Assembly (NCBI RefSeq): GCF_008039615.1
Contig: NZ_VDUZ01000003.1
Location: 1-64,000, forward strand
Direction: 5' to 3'
Source of the DNA: Vineibacter terrae
GTDB lineage: Bacteria; Pseudomonadota; Alphaproteobacteria; Reyranellales; Reyranellaceae
DNA length: 64,000 bases
Made by a program: the position numbers and the translations under genes. Positions 52,387 to 60,761 of this stretch are shown piece by piece. Under the pieces are notes generated by a model. It was not told the DNA's origin and ran no database searches. It saw only the letters and a program-made list of their open reading frames with translations. Every line of letters starts with the position of its first letter. Position 1 is the stretch's first letter.

Positions 52387-52464
52387 GTCATCCCGAGCGT
52401 AGCGAGGGATCTCCCGGCTGCGGATCTCCGCTCGCGGAAGATCCCTCGCTGCGCTCGGGATGAC
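52387..52464. repeat. Family-A palindromic repeat, copy 6 (short form), within operon
   Basis: A 78-bp short-form copy between the binding-protein gene and the first permease gene of the sarcosine operon. In RNA it forms a long stem starting 9 bases after the binding-protein stop. This is the position where REP hairpins in other importers protect the upstream message and lower downstream expression. Confidence 0.88.
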
Positions 52465-52473
52465 GGTGTAAGG

Positions 52474-53313
52474 CTACTTCGCCTTGTACTTCTCGTGCAT
52501 GTCCTTGACGAAGTCGGTAGGCACGATGCCCCATTTCTTCTCCAGCTCGACGATCTTGCCGGTCTTGTGCCAGTCGATCGACGCGTCGGTCATGATCTTG
52601 AACAGCTCGTTGTCGCCGTGCTGCACCGCCAGGCCCCAGGGCTTGGTGTCCTGGGTGGGTAGCTTGATCTCGTAGTCGCCCCAGATCTCCTTGTCGGTGA
52701 GGCGGGAGGCGGCCAGCGAGTCGTCGGTCAGCGACCCGATGCAGCGGCCATCGCGCAGCGCCTGCTCCGATTCGGCGATGCCGGCGAAAGCCAGCAGCTT
52801 GAGCTCGTACTTGCGCTCATACTCCTTGTTCCAGAACGCGCCCTGGCTGGTGCACAGCGTCTGGCCGCGGATGTCGTCCCACTTCTTGATCGGGGTCGAC
52901 TTCTTGGCCATGACGGTGATGCCCGAGGCATAGTAGTTGGGCTCGACGATATGGATGAGCCGGCGCCGCTCCGGCGTGTCGGTCATCGTCGCCATCAGCA
53001 TGTCGCACTTGCCCTGCTCGAGGAACTGCACGCGGTTGGCGGCGATCACCGGGATGCGCTGCACCTTGATCGGCTTGCCCAGCGCTGCCGTCAGCCGCAC
53101 CTGGATGTCATCGACAAGGTCATGCTCCAGCCCGATCATGGTGCCGGACGGGTCGCGGAAGCCGAAGGGACGGTAATCGACCTTGATGCAGGCGACGATC
53201 TCGCCGCGCTCCTTGATCTTGTCGAGCACCGCGCCGGCCTGCGCCGTGCCCGCCACTGCCAGCGCCAGCCCCAGAACCACCGCGCCGCCTGCCATACGCT
53301 TGACCGCTGTCAT
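52474..53313 (-). CDS. Polar amino-acid ABC binding protein
   Basis: A 279-residue family 3 solute-binding protein. The signal peptide ends near AQAG; the mature part begins VLDKIKERGEIVACIKVDYRPFGFRDPSG, the hallmark of amino-acid binding proteins, and has MTDTPERRRLIHIVEPNYYASG. Cysteines at CIKVD, GKCDM, TLCTS and GRCIG may form disulfides. ATG 53313 is preferred over the frame start at 53343 because GAGGATGGA lies upstream and the signal peptide begins there. Its ligand is likely sarcosine or a related N-methyl amino acid, inferred from soxBDAG downstream. Confidence 0.9.
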   Translation of the reverse strand: MTAVKRMAGGAVVLGLALAVAGTAQAGAVLDKIKERGEIVACIKVDYRPFGFRDPSGTMIGLEHDLVDDIQVRLTAALGKPIKVQRIPVIAANRVQFLEQGKCDMLMATMTDTPERRRLIHIVEPNYYASGITVMAKKSTPIKKWDDIRGQTLCTSQGAFWNKEYERKYELKLLAFAGIAESEQALRDGRCIGSLTDDSLAASRLTDKEIWGDYEIKLPTQDTKPWGLAVQHGDNELFKIMTDASIDWHKTGKIVELEKKWGIVPTDFVKDMHEKYKAK

Positions 53314-53472
53314 TGGCCGTTTCCATCCTCTTTTTGATCGCAAGGGCGGCGACCTTATCGCCTCGCCATGGCAGCCGTCTGCAAAAAAGAACTTGGCGTG
53401 ACGGATAGAAAAATTGACGGCAGTGACGGGGCGGATTTGCCTGCCGTCGGCAACGGCACATTGCAGTTAAAT

Positions 53473-53488
53473 AGGTAGCTTGCTATCT
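53473..53488. promoter_or_regulatory. Candidate MarR operator in the divergent gap
   Basis: AGGTAGC-tt-GCTATCT is an inverted repeat with one mismatch, lying 7 bp before the marR ATG in an A+T-rich stretch. MarR proteins usually bind such short palindromes in their own promoter. A TTGACG box near 53415 could be part of a promoter for marR. The same 180-bp gap also holds the promoter of the divergent sarcosine operon. Confidence 0.5.
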
Positions 53489-53495
53489 TTATGCC

Positions 53496-53981
53496 ATGAC
53501 GAGCACGGGCAAGCCGCGCCCGATCGACTTCGGGTTCCAGGTGGCGCGGATCGCACGCCGGCTGCGGCAGGCCGTGGACGCCGAGCTGCGGGTGCTGGGG
53601 CTGACCGAGGCGACGTGGCGGCCGCTGGTCTATGTCGGCCGCCTGGGCGAGGGCGTGCGCCAGAAGGAGCTGGCTGCGGCGCTGGGCATCGAAGGGCCGT
53701 CGCTGGTGCGGCTGCTCGACGGCCTGGAACGGCGCGGGCTGATCGAACGCCGCGAGACCGATGCCGATCGCCGGGCGCGCGGCATCTATCTGACGCCGGC
53801 TGGCCGGGATCTGGAGAAGCGGGCCGCGCGTACAAGCGGCGCCATCCAGCGGCGCATGCTCGCTGCGATCGCGCCGGCGGATCTGGCGGCCTGCGAACGG
53901 GCTTTCCGCACCATCGAGCAGGCCCTGGACGACGTCGAGCAGGCCGTGCGGCCATGGGAGAAGGGTAGCGATGCGCAGTGA
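53496..53981 (+). CDS. MarR family transcriptional regulator
   Basis: A 161-residue winged-helix regulator of the MarR family. The recognition helix region is RQKELAAALGIEGPSLVRLLDGLERRG and the wing is IERRETDADRRARGIYLT. N- and C-terminal helices form the dimer interface. It is divergent from the sarcosine operon and translationally coupled to the alpha/beta hydrolase and Bcr/CflA exporter genes that follow, the standard layout for a MarR protein controlling a drug or aromatic exporter; control of the sarcosine operon is also possible. Confidence 0.92.
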   Translation: MTSTGKPRPIDFGFQVARIARRLRQAVDAELRVLGLTEATWRPLVYVGRLGEGVRQKELAAALGIEGPSLVRLLDGLERRGLIERRETDADRRARGIYLTPAGRDLEKRAARTSGAIQRRMLAAIAPADLAACERAFRTIEQALDDVEQAVRPWEKGSDAQ

Positions 53982-54879
53982 CGATGAGGCTGAGGCCAGC
54001 ATGAAGCGGTTCCGCATGTCCGATGGCGTCGAGCTGATTGCCGATGCCTGGGGGGCGCCGGACGCGCCGCCGGCGATCCTGCTGCATGGTGGCGGCCAGA
54101 CCCGGCATGCCTGGAAGCGCACGGCGCAGACGCTGGCGGCGCAGGGCTACCATGCGCTGTCCGTCGACCTGCGCGGCCATGGTGACAGCGGCTGGTCGGC
54201 GGATGGCGACTACGGCATGGATCGCTTCGCGGCCGATGTGCGCACGCTGGCGCAGATGCAGGCGGCCAAGCCGATCCTGATCGGCGCCTCGCTGGGCGGC
54301 ATCTCCAGCCTGCTGGCGGAGGGCGATGCGCCGCAGTCGGTGGCGGCGGCGCTGGTCCTGGTCGATATCACGCCCAAGGTGGACCCGCAGGGCGTGGCGC
54401 GGATCCGCGGCTTCATGGCTTCGCATATCGATACCGGGTTCTCATCGGTGGACGAGGCGGCTGACGCGGTCGCGGCCTATCTGCCGCACCGGCCGCGGCC
54501 GCGCAGCGTCGAGGGCTTGCGCAAGAACCTGCGGCTGGGCGACGACGGCCGCTACCGGTGGCACTACGATCCTGCCTTCGTGCACGACCGCCAGACCCGC
54601 GACGACTCGGGACGCGAGCAGCGGCTGTCCATCGCCGCGGCGCGCATCGAGGTGCCGGTGCTGCTGGTCCGTGGCGGCTCCAGCGAGCTGGTGTCGCAGG
54701 AGGCGGCGCGCGCGTTCATCGACCTGGTGCCGCACGCGACCTATGTCGATGTGCGCGGCGCCGGCCACATGGTGGCAGGCGACGTCAACGACGTCTTCAC
54801 ACAGGAGGTCGTGCGCTTCCTCGAAGGCTTGCCGCCCGGACCGTCGACGCGCCCGCCCCAGCCGGCCGTCGCGTCCTGA
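53971..54879 (+). CDS. Alpha/beta hydrolase
   Basis: A 302-residue alpha/beta-fold hydrolase. The oxyanion segment ILLHGGGQTRHAW is at about 36-48, the nucleophile elbow GASLG at 105-109 gives Ser107, and the catalytic histidine lies in GAGHMVAGD near the C-terminus; the acid is probably the glutamate or aspartate region around RGGSSELVS. The ATG at 53971 overlaps the marR stop and has AAGGG in front; ATG 54001 is an alternative. Such enzymes in MarR-exporter operons may hydrolyse the toxic ester or lactone. Substrate unknown. Confidence 0.88.
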   Translation: MRSDDEAEASMKRFRMSDGVELIADAWGAPDAPPAILLHGGGQTRHAWKRTAQTLAAQGYHALSVDLRGHGDSGWSADGDYGMDRFAADVRTLAQMQAAKPILIGASLGGISSLLAEGDAPQSVAAALVLVDITPKVDPQGVARIRGFMASHIDTGFSSVDEAADAVAAYLPHRPRPRSVEGLRKNLRLGDDGRYRWHYDPAFVHDRQTRDDSGREQRLSIAAARIEVPVLLVRGGSSELVSQEAARAFIDLVPHATYVDVRGAGHMVAGDVNDVFTQEVVRFLEGLPPGPSTRPPQPAVAS

Positions 54880-54880
54880 G

Positions 54881-56092
54881 ATGGCGCCGGGGCCGGAACA
54901 GCCGCCGGAGGCCATCGCCGCCGGCGCGGCGCGGCCCAGCCTTGCCATCCTGGCGGCGATCGCGGCCAGCGGCACGCTGTCCATGCACATCTTCGTGCCG
55001 GCGCTGCCCGCCGTGGCGCGCCAGTTCGACGTGCATCCTGCCACGGCGCAGCTCACGCTCACGCTCTACCTGATCGGCATCGCCGCCGGCCAGCTGCTGT
55101 ATGGGCCGCTGTCGGACCGGTTCGGCCGTCGGCCGGTGCTGATCGTGGCCCTGGCGATCTTCCTCATCGGCACGCTGCTGGCGGGGATCGCGCCGCGCAT
55201 CGAATGGCTGATCACGGCCCGGGTGCTGCAGGCGCTGGGCGCCTGCGGCGGCCTGGTGCTGGGCCGCGCGATGGTGCGCGACGGCGTGCCTCCGGACCAG
55301 GCGGCGCGGCAGATCGCCTTCCTGGTCATGGCGATGACGATCACGCCGGCGCTGGCGCCCCTGGTCGGCGGGACGATCACCGACTGGTTCGGCTGGCGCG
55401 CGATCTTCGCCTTTCTCGGCATGGCCGGCCTGGCAGTGCTGGTGCTCACGGTGACGGCGCTGCCGGAGACCAACCGCCAGCGCGTCACGCTGTCCAATCC
55501 CGCCGCCATGGTCGGGGTCTACGGCCGGCTGCTGGCACTTCGGCAGTTTCGCCTGCTGGCGGTCGGCGGCGCCTGCATGTCGACCAGCATGTATGCCTTC
55601 TTCGCTGCCTCGCCGTTCCTGTTCATCGAGGTCCTGCACCGTCCGACCTCCGAGATCGGCTGGTACTACATCGCGATGATGCTGTGCGTCATGCTGGGCA
55701 GCTGGATTGCCAGCCGCGTCACCGTCGGCGCGCGGGCCGGCATGATCCTGCCCGTGGCGGCGGCGCTGGGCTCGACCGGCGCGGCGGCGCTGCTGGTGAT
55801 CGATCTCGCCGGGTGGCTCTCGGTGGTCTCGGTGATGGCCGCCATGTGCGTGTTCGCCTTGGGCGTCGGGCTGGCCAGCCCGGTGGCGACGGCGCGCGCG
55901 ATCGGTGTCGATCCGCGCGCGATCGGGGCGGCATCGGGACTCTACGGCTTCCTGCAGATGGGCTTCGGCGCGCTCAGCACCCTGCTGGTCGGGATCTGGC
56001 ATGCCGATTCGGCGCGGCCTGCCGCCTGCATCCTGCTGGCCGCGTCGCTCGTCTCCCAGCTCGCGTTCTCCGTCGCCCAGCGGCGGACGTAG
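54881..56092 (+). CDS. Bcr/CflA family multidrug exporter
   Basis: A 403-residue major-facilitator protein with 12 membrane segments. LSDRFGRRPVLI near 76-87 is the conserved loop between segments 2 and 3, and ALGACGGLVLGRAMVRDGV the motif C-like region of drug/H+ antiporters of the Bcr/CflA type. It begins one base after the hydrolase stop, forming an operon with marR and the hydrolase. Its 3' end is 15 bp from the convergent NHL-repeat gene. Confidence 0.9.
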   Translation: MAPGPEQPPEAIAAGAARPSLAILAAIAASGTLSMHIFVPALPAVARQFDVHPATAQLTLTLYLIGIAAGQLLYGPLSDRFGRRPVLIVALAIFLIGTLLAGIAPRIEWLITARVLQALGACGGLVLGRAMVRDGVPPDQAARQIAFLVMAMTITPALAPLVGGTITDWFGWRAIFAFLGMAGLAVLVLTVTALPETNRQRVTLSNPAAMVGVYGRLLALRQFRLLAVGGACMSTSMYAFFAASPFLFIEVLHRPTSEIGWYYIAMMLCVMLGSWIASRVTVGARAGMILPVAAALGSTGAAALLVIDLAGWLSVVSVMAAMCVFALGVGLASPVATARAIGVDPRAIGAASGLYGFLQMGFGALSTLLVGIWHADSARPAACILLAASLVSQLAFSVAQRRT

Positions 56093-56107
56093 AAGAACGG
56101 CGGCCGA

Positions 56108-57073
56108 TCACGCCACCTTGGCGAGCTTCTGCAGCGAGCGCAGGGGGCGGGGCATGGGCGTATCCGGGAAGCTGGTCGACCAGTTGGTGTAGCTCACCTC
56201 GCCGACATAGATGTCGCCGCGCGAATCGACGGCAAGCCCGTGCGGCGCCAGGAACCGGCCGGCCTGCGTGCCCGGACCGTCCTCGCCGCCGAGCCGCGCC
56301 AGCAGCTGGCCGGTCTTGTCGACGACGCTCAGGCGTGGCCCGAGGTTGAGGTATTTCAGGTTGACCGGCATGCCCGGGCCCAGCTCGCCGACGATGAACC
56401 GCGGCCCGTGCGCGCCATTGCAGCAATAGAGCGCGCACGGCCGGTGGAGGTTGTTCCACTGCGCTTCGTACTTGCCGTTGCCGTCGAAGACCTGCACGCG
56501 ATGGTTCTCGCGGTCGGCGACATAGACCCAGCCATCGGGGTCGGAGGCGATGTTGTGCACCAGGTTGAACTCGCCCGGCCCGGTGCCTGAGGTGCCCCAG
56601 GACATCAGGTGGCGGCCGTCAGGCGTGTATTTGTGCACGCAGGCATTGCCGTAGCCGTCCGAGACGTAGATGTCGCCGCGCGGCGACAGGGCGGTGTGGG
56701 TGCAGCGGTTGAACGGCTTGCCGCTCATGAACGGGGCAGGCGCCTCGGGCACGCCGATGGTCAGCAGCACCTTGCCCTCGGTCGTGCATTTGCGCACCGT
56801 GTGATCGCCGTCGTCGGTGCAGTAGAGATTGTCGTCGGCATCGATATGGATGCCGTGCGCGCGCCGGAACAGGCCTTCGCCCCAGGAGCGCAGAAAGTTG
56901 CCGTCGCGGTCGAACACCATCATCGGATGCTCGCCGCGATTGAACACATAGACCTGGTCCTTGCTGTCGACCGCGACCGCGGCGACATCCCTGAACTCCC
57001 AGCCGTCCGGGAGCTTCGCCCAGTTCTCGACCACGCTGTAGCGATGCTCGCCACTGCCCAGGACAACCGGCAT
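56108..57073 (-). CDS. NHL-repeat six-bladed beta-propeller protein
   Basis: A 321-residue protein built of NHL repeats, each with a V(Y/F)V-(A/F)-(D/N)R core: QVYVFNRGEHPMMVFD, NLYCTDDGDHTVRK, DIYVSDGYGNACVHKYTPDG, WVYVADRENHRVQVFDGNG and LAVDSRGDIYVGEVSYTN. The fold is like peptidyl-alpha-hydroxyglycine amidating lyase and other six-bladed propellers; a lyase or binding role is possible. There is no signal peptide. The PPOX gene follows it at 57175 on the other side of its start, so it is transcribed after it on the same strand with a 101-bp gap. Confidence 0.88.
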   Translation of the reverse strand: MPVVLGSGEHRYSVVENWAKLPDGWEFRDVAAVAVDSKDQVYVFNRGEHPMMVFDRDGNFLRSWGEGLFRRAHGIHIDADDNLYCTDDGDHTVRKCTTEGKVLLTIGVPEAPAPFMSGKPFNRCTHTALSPRGDIYVSDGYGNACVHKYTPDGRHLMSWGTSGTGPGEFNLVHNIASDPDGWVYVADRENHRVQVFDGNGKYEAQWNNLHRPCALYCCNGAHGPRFIVGELGPGMPVNLKYLNLGPRLSVVDKTGQLLARLGGEDGPGTQAGRFLAPHGLAVDSRGDIYVGEVSYTNWSTSFPDTPMPRPLRSLQKLAKVA

Positions 57074-57174
57074 CGCATGCCTCCCTCGCTTTGCGTCAGC
57101 GCGGGCAGGCTATCACCGGCGGGCGACCAGCGCACGCTGCCAGCCCAATCGTCATGTGATGACAGCTGCCCGCC

Positions 57175-57849
57175 TCACCACATGGTCTTGCGGTAGGCTT
57201 CCTCCAGGCGCTGCTCGCGCTCGGCGTTCTGCTCCGGCGGCAGCTTGAGCTGCTCGCCGATCATCACCGACAGCGACGGCAGCAGCGAGCGCTCGACCTG
57301 CGCCGCCGGGTCCCACAGGCGGCTGCGGCGGAAGGCCTTGGCGCAATGCAGGTAGGCCTCGCGCACCTTGATCACCATCACCGAGCGCGGGTTCTTGCCT
57401 TCGGCCGCCATCGCCGCCAGCAGCCGGGAGTCGACCGAGAGCCGTGCCGTGCCGTTGATGCGCACGGTCTCCTCGAACCCCGGGATCAGGAACAGCATCC
57501 CGACCTCGGGGTGGCTGAGGATGTTGCGCAGGCTGTCGAGGCGGTTGTTGCCGGGGCGGTCGGGCAGCACCAGCGTCTTCTCGTCGAGGACCTTCACGAA
57601 GCCAGGCTTGTCGCCCCGCGGCGTGACGTCCAGCCGGCCCTGCTTGTCGGATGTCGCCAGGCAGCAGAACGGCGACATCTCGATGAAGCGGCGGATATGG
57701 CGATCGATGCGGCCGATATCCTTGGCCAGCACGCCCGGGCTCGGCTGCGGATAGACTGCTTCGACCAGATGGCGGGCGCCGGCTTCGTCCAGCAGCTCGG
57801 GGTCGGACGGCAGGCCTCCGGCGAGGGGACCGACATTCGTATCGGGCAT
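57175..57849 (-). CDS. PPOX-type FMN flavoprotein (MSMEG_1061-like)
   Basis: A 224-residue protein of the pyridoxamine 5'-phosphate oxidase split-barrel fold. RFIEMSPFCCLATSDKQGRLDVTPRGDKPGFV (about 54-85) and LVLPDRPGNNRLDSLRNIL (about 92-110) are the FMN-binding features of the MSMEG_1061 subfamily. It would reduce or oxidise an unknown small molecule with FMN. The start ATG 57849 directly follows a weak AGGAGCCTC site in the leader. It may be co-transcribed with the NHL-repeat gene. Confidence 0.9.
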   Translation of the reverse strand: MPDTNVGPLAGGLPSDPELLDEAGARHLVEAVYPQPSPGVLAKDIGRIDRHIRRFIEMSPFCCLATSDKQGRLDVTPRGDKPGFVKVLDEKTLVLPDRPGNNRLDSLRNILSHPEVGMLFLIPGFEETVRINGTARLSVDSRLLAAMAAEGKNPRSVMVIKVREAYLHCAKAFRRSRLWDPAAQVERSLLPSLSVMIGEQLKLPPEQNAEREQRLEEAYRKTMW

Positions 57850-57951
57850 GTGAGGCTCCTGACTTGCGGCCAGCGGTGCTGCCTTTCACTGATCCTAAAA
57901 GCATTCGATGTTGCGAATCAATCGCATATCGTCGAAGGCAAGGGCACAACT

Positions 57952-58036
57952 GTCATCCCGAGCGCAGCGAGGGATCTCCTGCGGCAAGGCGCATGGTGCG
58001 TCATTCGCGGGAGATCCTCGCTGCGCTCGGGATGAC
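57952..58036. repeat. Family-A palindromic repeat, copy 7 (short form)
   Basis: An 85-bp short-form copy between the dipeptide-type binding-protein gene and the PPOX gene, both on the minus strand. It begins 30 bases after the binding-protein stop when read on that strand and may form its 3' hairpin. Confidence 0.88.
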
Positions 58037-58065
58037 AGGTGTGTCACGGTCCGTGATTCCAGGCA

Positions 58066-59610
58066 CTATTCCTTCCAGACACCCCAGGGCACCGGCCGGT
58101 CCGCCGCCCAGGTCTTGTAGCCGTGGACGTTGGACCGCACGGCATCGATATTGGGATCGTAGTACATGCCGATGATCGGCACCTGCTCGGCCATCATCGC
58201 ATGCAGCTTGAGGAAGATGTCCTTGCGCTTGGTCTCGTCCATGGTGCGCGCGCTCTCGGCCAGCAGCTCAATCGCCTTGGGGTCATCCCACTGCGCCCAT
58301 TTCGACTTCGACTTGTCGGCGATCAGCGCCATGTACATCAGGCCCGGATCGAGCCGCGCCGAGTAGCCGAACGACTGCACCTGGAAGGTGCCTTTCAGGT
58401 AGTTGTCGAGCTGCGTCGCCCAGTCGAGCGTCTCGAGCTCGACCTTGAAGCCGGCCGCGGCGAGCATCGCCTGCGCGATCACCGAGCGCTCGTACATGCC
58501 GGTGTAGCGCTTGTTTGTCTGGATCTTGATCACCTGTCCGGCGTAGCCGGCTTCCTTGAGCAGCGCCGCGGCTTTCTTCGGATCATAGGCCGGCCACTCC
58601 AGAAAGCGCTTGTCGAAGTAGCTGCTGGACTCGCTGACCGCCGAGGGGTTGCCTTTCACGAGGCCTTCGGTGCGCGCTTCGGCGATCTGGTTGATGTCGA
58701 TGGCGTGCGCCATGGCCTGGCGCAGCTTCACGTTCGACAGCAGCGGGTCCTGGGTCTGGATCAGCAGCGGCCCCCAGTTGAGGCCTGGCGTGCTCTGGAT
58801 CGTCACGTCGCGCCGCTTCTTGAGCTCGGCGACACGCGGCGCATCGACCTGTGGCAGGATGTCGACCGCCCCGGTCAGCAGGGCGGCCTCGGCCGCGTTG
58901 GGGTCGGGGATGACACGGAAGACGACCTGATCGACATAGGCGTTGCGCGCGCCGGCATAGCCGCTTTGCGGATCCTTGCTGGCCTGGTAGCTGGCGAAGC
59001 GCTCCAGGGTGACGAGCTCGCCGCGCTTCCATTCCTTCAGCTTGTAGGGGCCGGACCCGATCGGTGTCATCCATTTGCCGTCGGCGCCGACGCTGTCGGG
59101 GTGCGCCACCAGGACGTGGCATTGCACATTGGCGAGCTGCTTCAGGAACACGGCCTGGGGCTCGGCGAGGCGATAGACGACCGTGCGGGCGTCCGGCGCC
59201 GCGACCTCGAGCACCTTCAAGCCGGAGCTGCCATCGAACGTGCGACGGCAGTTCCAGCCCGTCTGCGCCATCAGGCGGTCCCAGGTCCACTTGACCTCGG
59301 TCGCGGTCAGCGGCGCGCCGTTGTGGAACTTCGCGCCTTCGCGCAGGCGGAAGGTGTAGGTCCTGCCGTCATCGGAGACGGTCCATGACTCGGCCAGCGC
59401 CGGGCCGACGCTGAGGTCGGCACGATGCGCCACGAGCCCTTCGAACAGGACCTGGATCACCGTGTCGGTGTTGGCGTCGCGGTTGATGCCAGGCTCGAGG
59501 CTCCTGATATCGGCGTTCAGCGCGATGGTGAGGGTGCCGCCGTTGCGCTGCGCCAGCGCCGAGGCCGGCAGCGCCGCGCAGGCGGCGAGGATGAGGATGG
59601 TCTTCTTCAT
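58066..59610 (-). CDS. Dipeptide-type ABC substrate-binding protein 1
   Basis: A 514-residue family 5 solute-binding protein (DppA/OppA type). The signal peptide MKKTILILAACAAL ends near ALAQ. The family motif LAESWTVSDDGRTYTFRLREGAKFHNGAPLTATEV is at about 66-100, and GSGPYKLKEWKRGE and YGSARLD-like FGYSARLDPG follow. It starts divergently from the GntR gene. No permease or ATPase gene lies next to it, so it must share a channel encoded elsewhere. A close paralogue is at 62120. Confidence 0.92.
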   Translation of the reverse strand: MKKTILILAACAALPASALAQRNGGTLTIALNADIRSLEPGINRDANTDTVIQVLFEGLVAHRADLSVGPALAESWTVSDDGRTYTFRLREGAKFHNGAPLTATEVKWTWDRLMAQTGWNCRRTFDGSSGLKVLEVAAPDARTVVYRLAEPQAVFLKQLANVQCHVLVAHPDSVGADGKWMTPIGSGPYKLKEWKRGELVTLERFASYQASKDPQSGYAGARNAYVDQVVFRVIPDPNAAEAALLTGAVDILPQVDAPRVAELKKRRDVTIQSTPGLNWGPLLIQTQDPLLSNVKLRQAMAHAIDINQIAEARTEGLVKGNPSAVSESSSYFDKRFLEWPAYDPKKAAALLKEAGYAGQVIKIQTNKRYTGMYERSVIAQAMLAAAGFKVELETLDWATQLDNYLKGTFQVQSFGYSARLDPGLMYMALIADKSKSKWAQWDDPKAIELLAESARTMDETKRKDIFLKLHAMMAEQVPIIGMYYDPNIDAVRSNVHGYKTWAADRPVPWGVWKE

Positions 59611-59753
59611 GTATCAGCCGCCCCGGTTCGTTGGCGTGGCAGGAAGCCCGCGCGAAAGTGACGCATATTTTTGTTGCGACGAAAAGCACTTTCTGGGGCA
59701 ATCCGTGCCGTGCAATATGCGCGCCGTTGGGACAGCTTGCTCGGGAGACACGC
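59611..59753. promoter_or_regulatory. Divergent promoter region of binding protein 1 and GntR
   Basis: A 143-bp gap with an A+T-rich centre (CGCATATTTTTGTTGCGAC) between two divergent starts. GCATAT near 59662 and ATATGC near 59714 face each other and could belong to a GntR operator, but the 45-bp spacing makes this weak. No copy of the 17-bp motif is present. Confidence 0.4.
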
Positions 59754-60761
59754 GTGGCCAAGGTTCGGCACCAAGGCAGCCAGGCGACACCGCTGCAAAG
59801 CGAGCTCGCCCGGCAGATCCTGGCGCGTATCGAAAAGGATGATCTGCAGGCCGGCGCGCCGGTGCGCGAGCTGGCGCTGGCGCAGGCCTTCGGGGTCTCG
59901 CGCACGCCGGTGCGGGCGGCGCTGGGCGTCCTCGAAGGGCTGGGCTATGTCCGCCGCACGCCCGGCCGGGGATTTGTCCTGGCCAAGAAGCTCAATGGCG
60001 CGGGGCGGGCATCGGCCCGGCTGCCGCGCTCGCCGTTCGACGAGCTGCTCACCGCGCTGATGACCGACCGGGCGCGCAACCGTATCCCGGCCGAAGTGTC
60101 GGAAGCGGAGCTGATGCCGCGCTACGGCGTGTCGCGCGGCGCGCTGCGGCGCGTGCTGATGAAGCTTGCGGACGACGGCCTGGTGCGGCGCCAGCGCGGT
60201 CACGGCTGGCGCTTCGTCGAGGCGCTCGATTCGCGCGAGGCGGTGACCGAGAGCTATCGCTTTCGCATGATCGTCGAGTGCGCCGCCTTGCGCGAGCCCG
60301 GCTTCACGCCGGACCCGGCCGAGCTGCACCGCCTGCGCGAGGCGCACCTCGAGCGTTTGCGCGAGGGCAGCGACACCGATCCACGGCGCTGGTTCGAGAC
60401 CAACCGCCAGTTCCATGAGACGCTCACGGTGTGGTCGGGGAACCGCTACCTGGTGGAAGCGGTACGCCGGCAGAACGCGCTGCGCCAGCTTGGCGAATAC
60501 AGCACCTTCCCGCGGCTGTCGCCCGAGCGCATCGCCCAGTCGACACGCGAGCATATCGGCATTCTCGACGCCCTCATCGCCGGCGACCGCGACTGGGCGG
60601 CGACGCTGCTGCACCGTCATCTCGACCTGACGGTGCGCATCTATGGCGGAGCGGGCGGCGGGCCCACGCCGCCGCCTCAGGCGGTCGGGTCGACCGGCGT
60701 CAAGACGCCGGCGCGCCGCTCGATCGCCTCGGCCGCATCGAGGCAGAGGTCCTCGCGGTAG
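59754..60761 (+). CDS. GntR regulator with two winged helices and FCD domain
   Basis: A 335-residue regulator. Residues about 12-78 form a GntR winged helix (VRELALAQAFGVSRTPVRAALGVLEGLGYV), and about 88-155 a second, diverged one (EAELMPRYGVSRGALRRVLMKLADDGLV), followed by an FCD effector domain (about 165-300) with the RFMIVECAALRE and HRHLDLTVRIYGG helices. The final 30 residues are low-complexity and run antisense over the end of the amidase gene. The GTG at 59754 follows CGGGAG. It is divergent from binding protein 1 and probably controls it and the amidase. Confidence 0.88.
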   Translation: MAKVRHQGSQATPLQSELARQILARIEKDDLQAGAPVRELALAQAFGVSRTPVRAALGVLEGLGYVRRTPGRGFVLAKKLNGAGRASARLPRSPFDELLTALMTDRARNRIPAEVSEAELMPRYGVSRGALRRVLMKLADDGLVRRQRGHGWRFVEALDSREAVTESYRFRMIVECAALREPGFTPDPAELHRLREAHLERLREGSDTDPRRWFETNRQFHETLTVWSGNRYLVEAVRRQNALRQLGEYSTFPRLSPERIAQSTREHIGILDALIAGDRDWAATLLHRHLDLTVRIYGGAGGGPTPPPQAVGSTGVKTPARRSIASAASRQRSSR

